Positions 12,187-23,930 of a DNA stretch of 51,024 nt are shown here, in pieces. The DNA comes from Symsagittifera roscoffensis (lineage: Eukaryota > Xenacoelomorpha > Acoela > Convolutidae). Below the pieces are notes generated by a model. It was not told the origin of the DNA. It saw nothing but the letters and a program-made list of their open reading frames with translations, and made no database searches. Made by a program: the position numbers and the translations under genes. The DNA is taken from positions 1 through 51,024 of the forward strand of contig NW_026971359.1 of the NCBI RefSeq assembly GCF_963678635.1, written 5' to 3'. How positions within the stretch are numbered: position 1 is the stretch's first letter; every line of letters begins with the position of its first letter.

Positions 12187-14074
12187 TATTGGAAATATTG
12201 GAAAAAGTATATATTGGAAAAAAGTTATTGGTTTAGTCGCTCCCGATTTTTATATTGAGCAAAAACAACAAAAACTCTTTTTCCAAAAACACGAGCTGAA
12301 GAGAACACTGAGAAAACGCTGATTTTTCTCCGTGGTGCGAAAATTGTAAATTAACATAATTGAAGCACATCACAGCTCATTAGATTTATCTGAAAAGCTC
12401 CTTCGAAAATGACTTGAATTTTTTTTTCACAAAAAAATTGATCTATCTTACTCACCTGATGCTGCATTGCTCGAATTTGAAGTTGCAGGAGACAGAAACA
12501 TGCTTATCAATCTTCAAGGATTTCGTTTGGAAGTTGTAGCCAAGCTTTAGCAAGTGTTTTTTCAGCCTGTTTGTGAACAAAAAGACAGTAGCAAACTTTG
12601 AACTATCATTGATAGAAATAAGTTTTGTTGAAAACCACAACAAACCACAAAATTGTTTGCTACCACTGATGTACAAAGATGACAAAGACAAGTGACGATA
12701 AGATGATTTTGCCAAGGAGCGAGCTTGTCGAATTAATTTGGCAAGTTGCACAAATACAGCATACCTGTTTACAAACTGAACAAGTACGTTAAGCTATCAA
12801 AATTTTAGATGAAGAAATTTTTGTTTGCCGAGACGGTCTAACCTCTGCAGGTACTCGTCTTCCAACGACTGATATAAAAACTGGTACTAAAACTCATTAA
12901 AATTCTAGACATTGTTTTTAACAAAAGCCAAGGAACAATTTTGACTCATTATTACAAGCAACATTTGATGGAATTCGATCTCACATCAACTCAGGAGGCT
13001 TCATATGACTATATTTACCTTAATTGACCAAGTGCAACAGTTCTGTAGAACTTAAGTTTGATACACAGCTGGTGGTAAGTCTTAAGTTATTCTTCATGTG
13101 AGAGCATGCATCATTAGTTTAGGTTTGTACCGGGAGAAAAAAAAGCTGATAACAATCTCACGAAATTGAAAAAAAAAATGAAGAATCTGCAAATTACTGA
13201 GCTTTTTAACCAATTCGTGACTTTTAAACATCAAGTTTGAGGCCTTCACAAATCATCTCGGACAACTTAGCCTCGGAAAAAGGACATGGATTACAAGGAA
13301 CAACGAAAAAACCATCGCATAAATTTTAACAACTTCAATGGTTTAAAAACATCTCGTCAAAAACATCCGGGGCAATGCGGTTAGTCATAAACCAGTATAC
13401 ATGAGCCATATGCGGGAGAGATGAAAACTTTTTTTGAAATTTCAAAGTCTTCCATAACCAAGCGACCATATACACTTCGAAGGACATCCGGGTAGTTGCT
13501 TTGGCGATCTAGCTATGGGTGTTGGACGAGTTGCACTTCCATTAGCTCACAAATTTTTGGTAAGTCTCTCATTTCAAAAAAACAAGCTTCAATGAGAAAA
13601 CACTATATGGGTTTTATAGCGGAAGGATTTCTAATTTAATATAATTAAAACGCTAACGGAGTTTTTTTGCGAGATGATTTCTAGTTTAGTTCAATTGAAG
13701 CAATTCACAGCTCTTTAGGTTTATTTGGAAAACTCTTTTCGAAAACACATGAAATTTTGTTCAAAAAAATTGTCTAACTTAGTCACTAGATAGTCGAAAT
13801 GCCAAATTTCAAACTGAAGGATGCAGAAAATTTTTTACCGATCTTCATCGATTTCGTTTGGAAGTTGCAGCAAGCTTCGATCAAAAAAATGGTCATGTCC
13901 TATGAAATAAAACTACGGAAGCAGCTCAACAACGCACACAAAGTTTGCTCATTAACCCCTTTTCTTCTTTTTTTCCGTAATTCACAATATCCCTGAATTG
14001 AGAAAAAGTTTCTGAAATTAATGGCAAATTTGCACAAAAAATCAGACCGGATTCTCCTACGGTTTTGATGTAAG
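12187..14074 (+). repeat. Tandem triplication, copy 2 (1,888 bp)
   Basis: It is virtually identical to copy 1. The only difference noticed is one extra A in a poly-A run near 13178 (10 A versus 9), just before the protease start. It holds the same capsid, protease and capsid N-terminal relics at +1,887. The junction with copy 1 reads GATGTAAG|TATTGGAAATATTGG. Confidence 0.95.
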
Positions 14075-15961
14075 TATTGGAAATATTGGAAAAAGTATAT
14101 ATTGGAAAAAAGTTATTGGTTTAGTCGCTCCCGATTTTTATATTGAGCAAAAACAACAAAAACTCTTTTTCCAAAAACACGAGCTGAAGAGAACACTGAG
14201 AAAACGCTGATTTTTCTCCGTGGTGCGAAAATTGTAAATTAACATAATTGAAGCACATCACAGCTCATTAGATTTATCTGAAAAGCTCCTTCGAAAATGA
14301 CTTGAATTTTTTTTTCACAAAAAAATTGATCTATCTTACTCACCTGATGCTGCATTGCTCGAATTTGAAGTTGCAGGAGACAGAAACATGCTTATCAATC
14401 TTCAAGGATTTCGTTTGGAAGTTGTAGCCAAGCTTTAGCAAGTGTTTTTTCAGCCTGTTTGTGAACAAAAAGACAGTAGCAAACTTTGAACTATCATTGA
14501 TAGAAATAAGTTTTGTTGAAAACCACAACAAACCACAAAATTGTTTGCTACCACTGATGTACAAAGATGACAAAGACAAGTGACGATAAGATGATTTTGC
14601 CAAGGAGCGAGCTTGTCGAATTAATTTGGCAAGTTGCACAAATACAGCATACCTGTTTACAAACTGAACAAGTACGTTAAGCTATCAAAATTTTAGATGA
14701 AGAAATTTTTGTTTGCCGAGACGGTCTAACCTCTGCAGGTACTCGTCTTCCAACGACTGATATAAAAACTGGTACTAAAACTCATTAAAATTCTAGACAT
14801 TGTTTTTAACAAAAGCCAAGGAACAATTTTGACTCATTATTACAAGCAACATTTGATGGAATTCGATCTCACATCAACTCAGGAGGCTTCATATGACTAT
14901 ATTTACCTTAATTGACCAAGTGCAACAGTTCTGTAGAACTTAAGTTTGATACACAGCTGGTGGTAAGTCGTAAGTTATTCTTCATGTGAGAACATGCATC
15001 ATTAGTTTAGGTTTGTACCGGGAGAAAAAAAAGCTGATAACAATCTCACGAAATTGAAAAAAAAATGAAGAATCTGCAAATTACTGAGCTTTTTAACCAA
15101 TTCGTGACTTTTAAACATCAAGTTTGAGGCCTTCACAAATCATCTCGGACAACTTAGCCTCGGAAAAAGGACATGGATTACAAGGAACAACGAAAAAACC
15201 ATCGCATAAATTTTAACAACTTCAATGGTTTAAAAACATCTCGTCAAAAACATCCGGGGCAATGCGGTTAGTCATAAACCAGTATACATGAGCCATATGC
15301 GGGAGAGATGAAAACTTTTTTTGAAATTTCAAAGTCTTCCATAACCAAGCGACCATATACACTTCGAAGGACATCCGGGTAGTTGCTTTGGCGATCTAGC
15401 TATGGGTGTTGGACGAGTTGCACTTCCATTAGCTCACAAATTTTTGGTAAGTCTCTCATTTCAAAAAAACAAGCTTCAATGAGAAAACACTATATGGGTT
15501 TTATAGCGGAAGGATTTCTAATTTAATATAATTAAAACGCTAACGGAGTTTTTTTGCGAGATGATTTCTAGTTTAGTTCAATTGAAGCAATTCACAGCTC
15601 TTTAGGTTTATTTGGAAAACTCTTTTCGAAAACACATGAAATTTTGTTCAAAAAAATTGTCTAACTTAGTCACTAGATAGTCGAAATGCCAAATTTCAAA
15701 CTGAAGGATGCAGAAAATTTTTTACCGATCTTCATCGATTTCGTTTGGAAGTTGCAGCAAGCTTCGATCAAAAAAATGGTCATGTCCTATGAAATAAAAC
15801 TACGGAAGCAGCTCAACAACGCACACAAAGTTTGCTCATTAACCCCTTTTCTTCTTTTTTTCCGTAATTCACAATATCCCTGAATTGAGAAAAAGTTTCT
15901 GAAATTAATGGCAAATTTGCACAAAAAATCAGACCGGATTCTCCTACGGTTTTGATGTAAG
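14075..15961 (+). repeat. Tandem triplication, copy 3 (1,887 bp)
   Basis: It differs from copies 1 and 2 at two noticed substitutions near 14969 and 14991 and has the 9-A run. At its right end, after GATGTAAG (15961), the sequence does not restart. It continues into the rest of the capsid gene, so this is the parental right end of the duplicated block. Confidence 0.95.
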
Positions 15962-17006
15962 ACAAACATAACTCGCTCAAAAATGCTTTTACTAAAAAGT
16001 TGATCCGTCAAGTTTTGATGGTGCTAATCGACTGGCGAAACGTAAGAAAAATGTAGCTGCAACTTCAATTTGTAAAAATGCATGTGATTTTTTATTGAGT
16101 GGCAAGTGTCTAATCAGTGTTGTTACCAGTAGGTTTTCTCTGAGACAATCTCTCAATGGTTATTTCAGATTTCAGCGTATCAACGCTGCCAGGTTCCAGT
16201 AACCGACGCAAACCTGTGTAGGCCCAAAACGGCGATAACAGACTTCAGAAAATGATGGTTACTATTTTTGTAATATCATCGATAGAAAAAAAATTCGTTG
16301 AAAACAACAACAATACACAAAATATTGATATCTTAACGTAAAAGCTCTCCGTCAAAACTGGTGCACAAAGCATCAAGATGCCAGAGTATCCTGATAAACA
16401 CTACCTAATTCCAATAACCGAGGGCAATTTTTATGTGCATAAAGTGACGGTAACAAAGTTTGTACTATGATCGTTAGAAAAATATTTGTTGAAAACAACA
16501 ACAATACACAAAAAGAATGCAATGTGCCGGAAAAATGTTTGGCCAGAAATGATGCACGAAGATAGCGAGAAGAAGATGTTTTTCCCAAAGTGCCACCTCG
16601 TCGAAAGATTCCCTCATGGTGCACAAACACACCATATGGGTACAAATCGAACAAACGTGTTTCACTATCAAAATTCCGGCTGAAAAAATTACTGTCTAGC
16701 GAAAGAGTTTACGCTTTGAAGGTACTCCTCTTCCAACGAACGATGAAGAAAGATTGTACTAAGACTCATTGAAGCTCTAGAATCTATTTTTTAACAATTG
16801 TTCTGAAATCAGTTTGGCCTATTATCACATCAATTATTTTATGAATTTTGATCTCACATCAACTCAGGAGTTTTCATATGAAATTTTTTAACCTGAATAT
16901 TTGAATGGTGTCAGTTCAGTAGAACTGAATGAAGTTTGATAGACATCGGTCGGTAAATTTTGAGTTACTTTTAATGGGAGAGCGTGCATCAACAGTTTAT
17001 GTGTGT
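15660..17006 (+). pseudogene. Long capsid relic with internal duplication
   Basis: This is the continuation of the capsid whose N-terminus is trapped in the triplication. Recognisable blocks appear in order: the N-terminal jelly-roll part (15690-15960), the central AN(G/R)LA...R...CDFLLS region (about 16010-16170), and a TVTKFVL..LEK block present twice (about 16250-16310 and 16440-16500). The C-terminal half follows, and the final LLMGERASTVYV (about 16972-17005) is identical to LFMGERASTVYV of the right-hand copy apart from one residue. Multiple stops and frame changes are present. Confidence 0.75.
16533..17006 (+). repeat. 474-bp near-identical segment shared with 21634-22107
   Basis: The two segments lie 5,101 bases apart and differ at only a handful of positions, for example GTCAG/GCCAG, ACATCG/ACAGCG and TTAATG/TTATTG. 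Sequence on both sides is far more diverged. Both carry the same capsid C-terminal half. This is a recent copying or gene-conversion tract inside an older array. Confidence 0.9.
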
Positions 17007-17240
17007 ACGGAATGTGCGACAAGAAGATGCCGAAGGATGTTTTTCGCAAAGTGCCAGCTCATCGAAAGATTGCGGCAAGGTGCACAAACACAGCACACTT
17101 CGGTACAAATCGAAAAAGTACGTTTATCTATCAGAAACTCGACTGAAAATATTAGTGTTTACCGAAACCGTCTACCCTTTCCCGTACTCCTCTTTCAACA
17201 AAGCAATATGAAATGTTGTACTGAACCTCATTGAAGCTCT
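17007..17240 (+). pseudogene. Second capsid C-terminal piece fused behind the capsid end
   Basis: Immediately after the terminal STVYVC of the preceding capsid, the sequence re-enters the capsid at its CATRRCR(R)MFF...AKCQ region (homologous to the VQSWRQEDVFAKEPV block). It runs through VYRNRLPFP and ends in a frame break. The switch occurs without spacer and gives an apparent continuous 101-codon frame (16929-17234). That frame is a chimera of capsid end and capsid middle, not a new gene. Confidence 0.7.
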
Positions 17241-17430
17241 AGAATTTGTTTTTAACAATGCTCATAGATTCAACTTGGCTTATCAATGCAACCCTTGTTT
17301 TATGGAGTTTGCCCAGGAGGTCCTATCAACTCAAGGGATTTTATTTGACATTTAAGCAACAGCAGCTTACGTGTTTTCCGATGAAAAATAGCTAAAAACA
17401 ACCCCATGACTTGAATTGAAAAAAAACCCA

Positions 17431-17720
17431 AGGACAATCTGCAAGATACTGAGCTTTTCAACCGATGCAAGTATTTAAACATCTTTTCTGTACCGTTTTT
17501 CCCCTAACTGATTTGCAAAAGCAATGTATGGAAACAAAACTTTTTTGATAGTAAACGCCAGAAAGCCGTATCAGCCAGAATTCTCGCTCGCTTACTATTC
17601 GCTCAACTTTGTGGTCAAAACTGCAAATCTTTTCAGATAGTTTGGCCTCCGACAGGTAAAAAAACTACAAGGACAAGGTCATGAAATCAATATAGCATAG
17701 GTTGAAAAAAAACATGCTTC
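17431..17720 (+). pseudogene. Protease N-terminal relic
   Basis: The piece begins DNLQDTELFNRCKYL, with the start codon mutated from ATG to AGG at 17431. It proceeds to a degraded Gln-Pro active-site region near 17570. As in the copy at 9054, it runs into the probable integrase instead of the protease C-terminus. Confidence 0.6.
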
Positions 17721-17724
17721 CTTG

Positions 17725-18615
17725 GAGAGGAACGTTTGATCACTAAAGCACTTGATTTATAAGTATTTGGAGCACAAATGGCCCTTTTGTAAAAGATCAA
17801 TTTGACATTCCACATGTTATATCGCTAAGAGCGGAAAAAGCGTTGAAACTAGTTCGCCGACCAAAACTCTACGTTGGTTTTTTTGTTTGAATAGCAAAAA
17901 GTGACCTTCTTTTTCGAAAAGGATAAAATCATTCGTTCACTCACTAATTTTGAAAAAAAGTGTGAGCACCAACATGAAACCCGCCAACTAATAATCTCAT
18001 CGACGCCAATAAGGAACCAATATGGGGTAATTACTATGACTCCGATTTAATCAATGATGACATAAAACATCAGTGAAAATTATAATTACCACTCATTAGT
18101 GAGCTTAAAAAATCCTTAACGAAGAGATTGATCTCAAAACGAATGAAGAGTTCGATAGACAAAAAGACCGCATCCCTATCATTTTTTCTTTTTTGTAACG
18201 GATACACAAACAGTGTACTACAAAAAAGACAAAATTGAATTAAGCCTTGAACTGTAAAAAAATGAAACATTTGGACCATATGATGGAGAGGCAGGTGAAA
18301 TCACTTTGGGTGAACATGAAAAAACCACAAAGATAAATCAACAAAAAAACCGGGAGATTGATCTCGATATTCTCAGTTATAGCATCGATCTCATTACCAA
18401 ACATCTGTCAAAGTGGATGCATTATTGGGAAGGCATTACTTTCAAGACTCCACAGATTCTCAGTGTTTTAAACTTCAAAACTATAAAATCTTTGCTAGAA
18501 TTTTGGTTATAATGAACCCAGTAATATCCAGGGCACTCTCAATTCTTAGATTTCCTTCTCTACTACTCTGCTACAAAGTTCAATCGGTAGTAAGTGATGA
18601 GTTACGCTTGCCGCA
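17725..18615 (+). pseudogene. Probable integrase relic plus module C, copy 3
   Basis: This is one of the longest versions of this segment. In one frame it reads FFFEKDKIIRSLTNFEKK, resembling the V-E-R-x-N-R-T-L-K block around the catalytic Glu of retroviral-type integrases. About 25 codons on, NNFIDANKEPIWGNYY resembles the (R)YIDVLxxIVxxYN block that follows it in Maverick integrases. Module C then follows with YDGEAGEI and a 68-codon frame (18306-18512). At least two stops and one frame change separate these stretches. The integrase assignment is inference from block order. Confidence 0.4.
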
Positions 18616-19160
18616 GTGAACCAAATCCTAGCGAAATTTTTAGCAAAAAAAAGTGCTTGGATTCCTTCACAACTCGACGTGAATACAATCCAGGGCAATA
18701 AAGATAATCTACAAACAGAAAACGGTAGACATAAACCATTTTCCGGAAAAGTAGGAAAAAATTTTACGAACTTGAGTTTTAAATTTTTTCAGATTAGGAA
18801 AGTGGAAGCGTATTACCATTATTAAGCGACCTTCCACACTTCAAGGGACAGCGGGACGGTTGCTCTGAAGATGTGGCCATGGTTATTGGACGAGTTGCAC
18901 TTCCATAATCTCAATTAATTATAGTACCTGCAGCAAAGTAATTTGTTAGGTACATTATCCCGGAAGAAAACACCGGAAAAACACCGGACCACAGCAAAAA
19001 ACACAATCAAAAAGCTAGTTGGTGGTGGTCTACTAAATCTCGCTTCATAAGATAAAACGAAAAAACGGCGGCAAAAAAAAACAAAAGATCTCACTCCAAA
19101 GACACGAGCTCCCCTGTGAAAACGCTGAGTTTTCCCCAAGGTGCGGAAGTTCTAAATAAA
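18616..19160 (+). pseudogene. Protease C-terminal relic and module E
   Basis: The first 200 bases align with the protease tail at 10016. From about 18870 the recurring LLDELHFH motif is followed by a basic segment with KTPEKHR, KNTIKKLVGGGLLN and KTKKRRQKKTKD. This is the clearest version of the Lys/Arg-rich module E. A short basic protein with a Gly-rich hydrophobic patch beside the capsid gene would suit a DNA-condensing core protein, but that is a guess. One stop interrupts it. Confidence 0.4.
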
Positions 19161-19254
19161 CATAATCGATGCAATTCACAGCTCATTAGATTTATCTGAA
19201 ACACTCCTTCAAAAACCCTTTGCATTTTCTTTCACAAAAAAAGTTGATCTATAT

Positions 19255-19955
19255 TACTCACCTGATGCTCCAATGCTCGAATTTGAAGTAACAGGAGGCA
19301 GAAACCTGCTTATCTTCAACGATTTTGTTAGGAATTTGTAGCCAAGCAGTAGCCAGTTTTTTTCAACTTTTTTCAAATTTTGTATTATCATTGATAGAAA
19401 AAAGTTCTGTTGAAACGGACAACAAAACACAAAAACACTGAAGTTTCTCTGAAATTTTTTTTGCCACTACTGGTATTCAAAACATGTGACAAGAAGATGA
19501 GTTTGCCAAGGAGCCGGTTCGTCGAACTAATTTGGCAAGTTGCAGCAATACAGCACACGTGGGTACAAATCCAACAAGTACGTTTCACTATCAAATTATC
19601 AGATGAAAAAATTATTGTTCACCGAAACGGTCTTGCCTCTGCAGGTACTCATCTTTCAATGACTGAAAAAAAATTGTACTAATTTTTTTTTAAGCTCCAG
19701 ACTTTGTTTTTAACAGTAGCCATGTAACCAACTTGATTTATTATCGCAGGCATTTTTTTTTGGAATTTGATCTCCCATCAATTCAGGAGGCTTCATATGA
19801 CTCTATTTACTCGACTCGAACAATTGCAACTGTTCAGAAGTTTGATACACAGCTGGTTGTAAAAGTTTACTTATCCTTCATGGGACAGCATGCATTATTA
19901 GTTTACAATAGTTCCGGCAGAAAGAAAAGCTGATAACAATCTCATGAAATTGATC
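19255..19955 (+). pseudogene. Capsid relic with internal gap
   Basis: The N-terminus (LMLQCSNLK, with the frame then lost) is followed directly by the late middle and the C-terminal half. FATTGIQNM, QEDEFAKEPV, NTAHVGTN and FHYQI match ATTGVQSW, QEDVFAKEPV, NTAYLDTN and FHYQK of the right-hand capsid. LEFDLPSIQEASYDSIY matches MAFDLTSNQEASHEFIH. The gap resembles that in the triplicated copy, so both descend from one deleted ancestor. About four stops or frame changes are present. Confidence 0.8.
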
Positions 19956-19965
19956 GAAAAAAAAA

Positions 19966-20300
19966 CTGAAGAATCTGCAATTTAGTGAGCTTTTCAGACA
20001 TTACAAGCCTTCAAAACATCAATGTTGATGCCTTCACAAACCCTTTTGTCAGCTTAGCCTAGGAAAAGGACAAGGTTTACAAGAAACAACGAAACAAATC
20101 ATTGCAAAATTTTTAGCAACTTCATTTTTTATGACTCTATATACTCGAATTTAACAATTGCAACAGTTCAGAAGTTTGATACACAGCTGGTGGTAAAAAT
20201 TTACTTGTCCTTCAGGTGAAAAGCTGATAAGAATATTTTGCAAAGAATCGAAAAAAAAACTGAAGAATCTGCAATTTAGTGAGCTTTTTAGACCTTGCAA
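19966..20300 (+). pseudogene. Mosaic of protease and capsid end pieces
   Basis: A protease start (LKNLQFS-like, with ATG changed to CTG) runs 19966-20110. It switches to a capsid C-terminal fragment near 20128-20230 and then to a second protease start near 20262. Both protease starts read ...GAAGAATCTGCAATTTAGTGAG. This is a short local duplication of the capsid-protease junction. Confidence 0.55.
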
Positions 20301-20600
20301 TCCTTTAAGGACATTTGGGTAGTTGCTTAGACGATCTGGCTGTGAGTATTGGACAAATTGCACTTCTATGAGGTTGAAAGCTTATAGTACCAGCAGCAAA
20401 AAATAATTGGAAGAGGTTACTTGTTCAGACAGTATCCGAATTGTTATATATAGCATCCCGGAAAAAACGCCAAAACATTACCTGTTGAACACAGAAAAAA
20501 CACCACTCTCAAGAAACCAAGGCTCTAATTGCAAAGATACGAGCTCTACTGAAAAAATGCAAATTGGGTTTTTTAGCGAAAGAATTTTTCATTTATTTTA
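20300..20600 (+). pseudogene. Module E copy
   Basis: It contains the CSDSIRIVIYSIPEKTPKH block (20425-20480) followed by a short Thr/Lys/Ser-rich stretch, open over 64 codons. It lies upstream of a long capsid relic, in the same place as other module E copies. Its function is not recognised. Confidence 0.4.
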
Positions 20601-20739
20601 ATTGAAACGCTAACATAGTTTTTTGCGAAATGATTTCTTGATTAATATAATTGAAGCAATTCACAGCTTGTTAGATTTATCTGAAAAAACTCATTTCAAA
20701 ATTATTTAGATTTTATCAGTAAAATTAAGTCTTGCTCAC

Positions 20740-22130
20740 TCACCTGAGATTCCAAATCTCGAATTTCAATTTTAGGGAGGCAAAAACATGTTTATCGATC
20801 TTCATCGATTTCGCTTGGAGGTTGCAGCAAGCTTCCTTCAAATCAAGGGTAATGTTTTATTAAATATAATTACGCAAGCAGCTCAAAAATCACAATTGTT
20901 AACGGCGCACCATATTTTCTCATAAATCCACTTTCTTTTTGTCCCCCTAATTCACAATATCCCTGAACTGAGAAAAAGATTCTAAAAATAATGCCAAATA
21001 TGCATAGAAAGTTTCCTTGAGACCGAATTCTCATTTTAATTTGATGTATAACGAACACTGCTCGCTTAACAAGGTTTTTACTATAAAGTTTATCCGTAAG
21101 GTATTGATGGTACTCATGGACTGGCGGAAGATGTTGCGGGACGTAACGAAAATGTAACTGCACCTACAACAACCGTTCTTTTCGTGAAAGTGCATGTGAT
21201 TTTTTTTATTATTTGGAAAGCGGCTTATCAGCTCTGTTACAAAGAGAATTTCTTTGAGATGATCTCTCATTATTTATATAAGGTTTAAGAGTATAAACAC
21301 CGCCAAATTCCAGTAACCGACGCGAATCTGTATGTGCAGAAAACAACGGTAAGAGACAGCAAAAAAATGACGGTAACAGATTTTGTACTATCATTCAAAA
21401 AAAACACTTTGTTGAAAAAACAAGAATACACAAAAATATTGATGTTTTTCCTGAAAATCTCTTTTCCACAAATGGTGCACAAAACATCAAGATGTCAGGC
21501 TAGCAAGATAAACACTACAGAGTTCCGATAACCGAGGCCAAACTTTATGTGGCGGTTATATGGTTGGTATTATGATCTTTATAAAAAACTTGAAAACGAC
21601 AACAATTCACAAAATTAATGCAACGTGCCGAAAAAATGTTTGGCCAGAAATGATGCACGAAGATAGCGAGAAGAAGATGTTTTTCCCAAAGTGCCACCTC
21701 GTCGAAAGATTCCCTCATGGTGCACAAACACACCATATGGGTACAAATCGAACAAACGTGTTTCACTATCAAAATTCCGGCTGAAAAAATTACTGTCTAG
21801 CGAAAGAGTTTACGCTTTGAAGGTACTCCTCTTCCAACGAACGATGAAGAAAGATTGTACTAAGACTCATTGAAGCTCTAGAATCTATTTTTTAACAATT
21901 GTTCTGAAATCAGTTTGGCCTATTATCACATCAATTATTTTATGAATTTTGATCTCACATCAACTCAGGAGTTTTCATATGAAATTTTTTAACCTGAATA
22001 TTTAAATGGTGCCAGTTCAGTAGAACTGAATGAAGTTTGATAGACAGCGGTCGGTAAATTTTGAGTTACTTTTATTGGGAGAGCGTGCATCAACAGTTTA
22101 TGTGTGTTGCGACAGAAAAACAGCCACAGA
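20740..22130 (+). pseudogene. Most complete capsid relic of the array
   Basis: Blocks from N- to C-terminus are all present. MFIDLHRFRLEVAA (20790) matches the N-terminal jelly roll. NPLSFCPPNSQYP (about 20925) matches NPLSSLFSECTMS. GLAEDVAGRNENV (about 21125) matches GRAEDVAERKRIV. Then come TDANLYVQK (about 21318), MTVTDFVLS (about 21367) and the C-terminal half shared with 16533-17006. Length is close to that of the right-hand copy, but with an internal partial duplication near 21340-21600 and many stops or frame changes. It is a dead copy that preserves the full gene outline. Confidence 0.8.
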
Positions 22131-22154
22131 CAATCTTACCTGTTGAATTGAAAA

Positions 22155-23480
22155 AGATATATCTGCAATCAACTGAGCTTAATAACTGATGCACCTACAA
22201 AAAACAACATTTTTGAGCAATCTTTTCGGCTAGCTTAGTCGTAACAACAAAATTTAAACAAACTTGGTTTGACGGTAAACGCAAGAAACTCAAATTGACC
22301 AGAAGTTTTTGTTTACTCTTCGCTCAAAATCTTGACCAAAATTTTTTTGTAAATATTCTCAGATAGTTTGGGCTCCGATTAGGACAATGACTTCCAGGTC
22401 AAGGCCATGGAAACAGTTTGAATAATTATCACAACGATTATTTTGTGGATTCTGATCTCACATCAACTCAGAAGGCTTCATATGACATTATTTATCCTCA
22501 ATGTAACTTGCGTCAGTTCAGTCGAACTGAAAATTGATACAGAGCTCAAACAAGTGACAAGTGTTGGGCTACTTTGCATGGGAGAGCGTGCATCAACAGT
22601 TTAAGTTTTTCCGATTGAAAAGAAACAGATTAAAGCAATCTCATTAATTGAATTGAAAACGACGATGAACAATCTGCAAACTACTGAGCTCTTAAATTGA
22701 TGCAAGCATTTAAAACATCGTTTCTGAAGCGTTTTACCCTAATTTAATTGTTAAACAAAATAGAGAAACAAAATTTACTGAGAGTAAATGCCAGAAATTT
22801 GGACCAACCAGAGCTCGTTGGTAACTATTCCCTCAAACTTATGATCGAAACTTCTTTGCATGCAAACCTCTGGAATAGTTTGGCATCCGACAGCTAAAGA
22901 GATTACAAGGAAAAACCTACGTTTGTTGCGAGAGAGAAAAAAAGCTGACAACAATCTCACAAAATGAATTTTAAAAAATAATGAAGAATCTGCAAGTTAC
23001 TGAGCTTATTAACCGAACCAAGCATTCAAAACATCATTTTTGAAGCCTCTTTTTCCAAAAACCTAACTATAGAAAAAAAATTTTACACGAAAATTTTTGA
23101 CAGTAATTGAAAGGAACTCAGATCAGCCGGAGCTGTTTGGTTGCTATTTGCTCAAACTCAAGATCAAGCTTACTTTTCAAATCATATCGGACAGGTGGTC
23201 CTCGTACATGGACAAGTCTATGAGTACAAGGTCATGACATTAGTTTTGTGACTTATCACGAACGTTTTTATGGAACTTGGTCTCACATCAACTCAAGAGG
23301 CTTCATATGACTGTATTTACCGGAATTGATTAATTGCATTAGTTCAGTAGAACTTAAATTTGATAGAGCTGGTGGTAAGTATTGAGTTATTCTTCATGGG
23401 ATAGCATGCGATATTAGCTTACATTTGTTCCGAGAGAAAAAAAGCTGACAACAATCTCAATAAATGAATTTTAAAAAATA
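22155..23480 (+). pseudogene. Mosaic of three protease and two capsid-end pieces
   Basis: The order read is protease (22155-22420), capsid C-terminus (22430-22655), protease (22665-22905, ATGAACAATCTGC), a short capsid tail, protease (22981-23230) and capsid C-terminus (23230-23450). Each protease piece stops near the active-site region and gives way to a capsid end. This zone resembles the 2.63-kb units that follow but lacks module E and integrase. Confidence 0.6.
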
Positions 23481-23930
23481 ATGAAGAATCTGCAAATTAC
23501 TGAGCTTATTAACCGAACCAAGCATTTAAAACATCATTTTTGAAGCCTTTTGTCCAACAACCTACCTTTAGGAAATTTTTGACACAAAATGTTCTGAAAG
23601 TAATTGAAAGGAACCCAGATCAGCGAGAGCTGTTTGATTGCTATTTGCTCAAACTCATGATCAAATTTTCTTTGCAAATCCTATCGGACAGGTTGCTCTC
23701 GGACAAGGAGAAAGATTACAAGGGCCATTGAAGCAAACCATGGAGAATATTTTAGCATTTTGATTTCTTTAAAAAATTTCTCGTCAATACTTTCCAGAGC
23801 AATGCGGGTAATCTATAATCAGAAATCGGTATGCATGTGGTATTTGCTGTAGGAGGAGGAAAATTTGTAATGAAGTTTCAAGTTTTTCTGATTAGGAAAA
23901 AAGTAGCGTTTTACATAACCAAGTGGCCCA
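23481..23930 (+). pseudogene. Full-outline protease relic (unit copy 1)
   Basis: It begins with the MKNLQITELINR-type start and includes the N-(P/S)-D-Q block, the ...NPIG/SDRLLSD region, the CAATGCGG region that aligns with the Cys active site, and a tail ending before ATAACCAAGTGG. Compared with the right-hand protease the His codon is replaced, a base is deleted next to it, and the acidic residue before Pro-Leu-Gly reads Asn. It is catalytically dead by inspection. The same piece recurs at 26108, 28731, 31360, 34186 and 37414. Confidence 0.75.
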
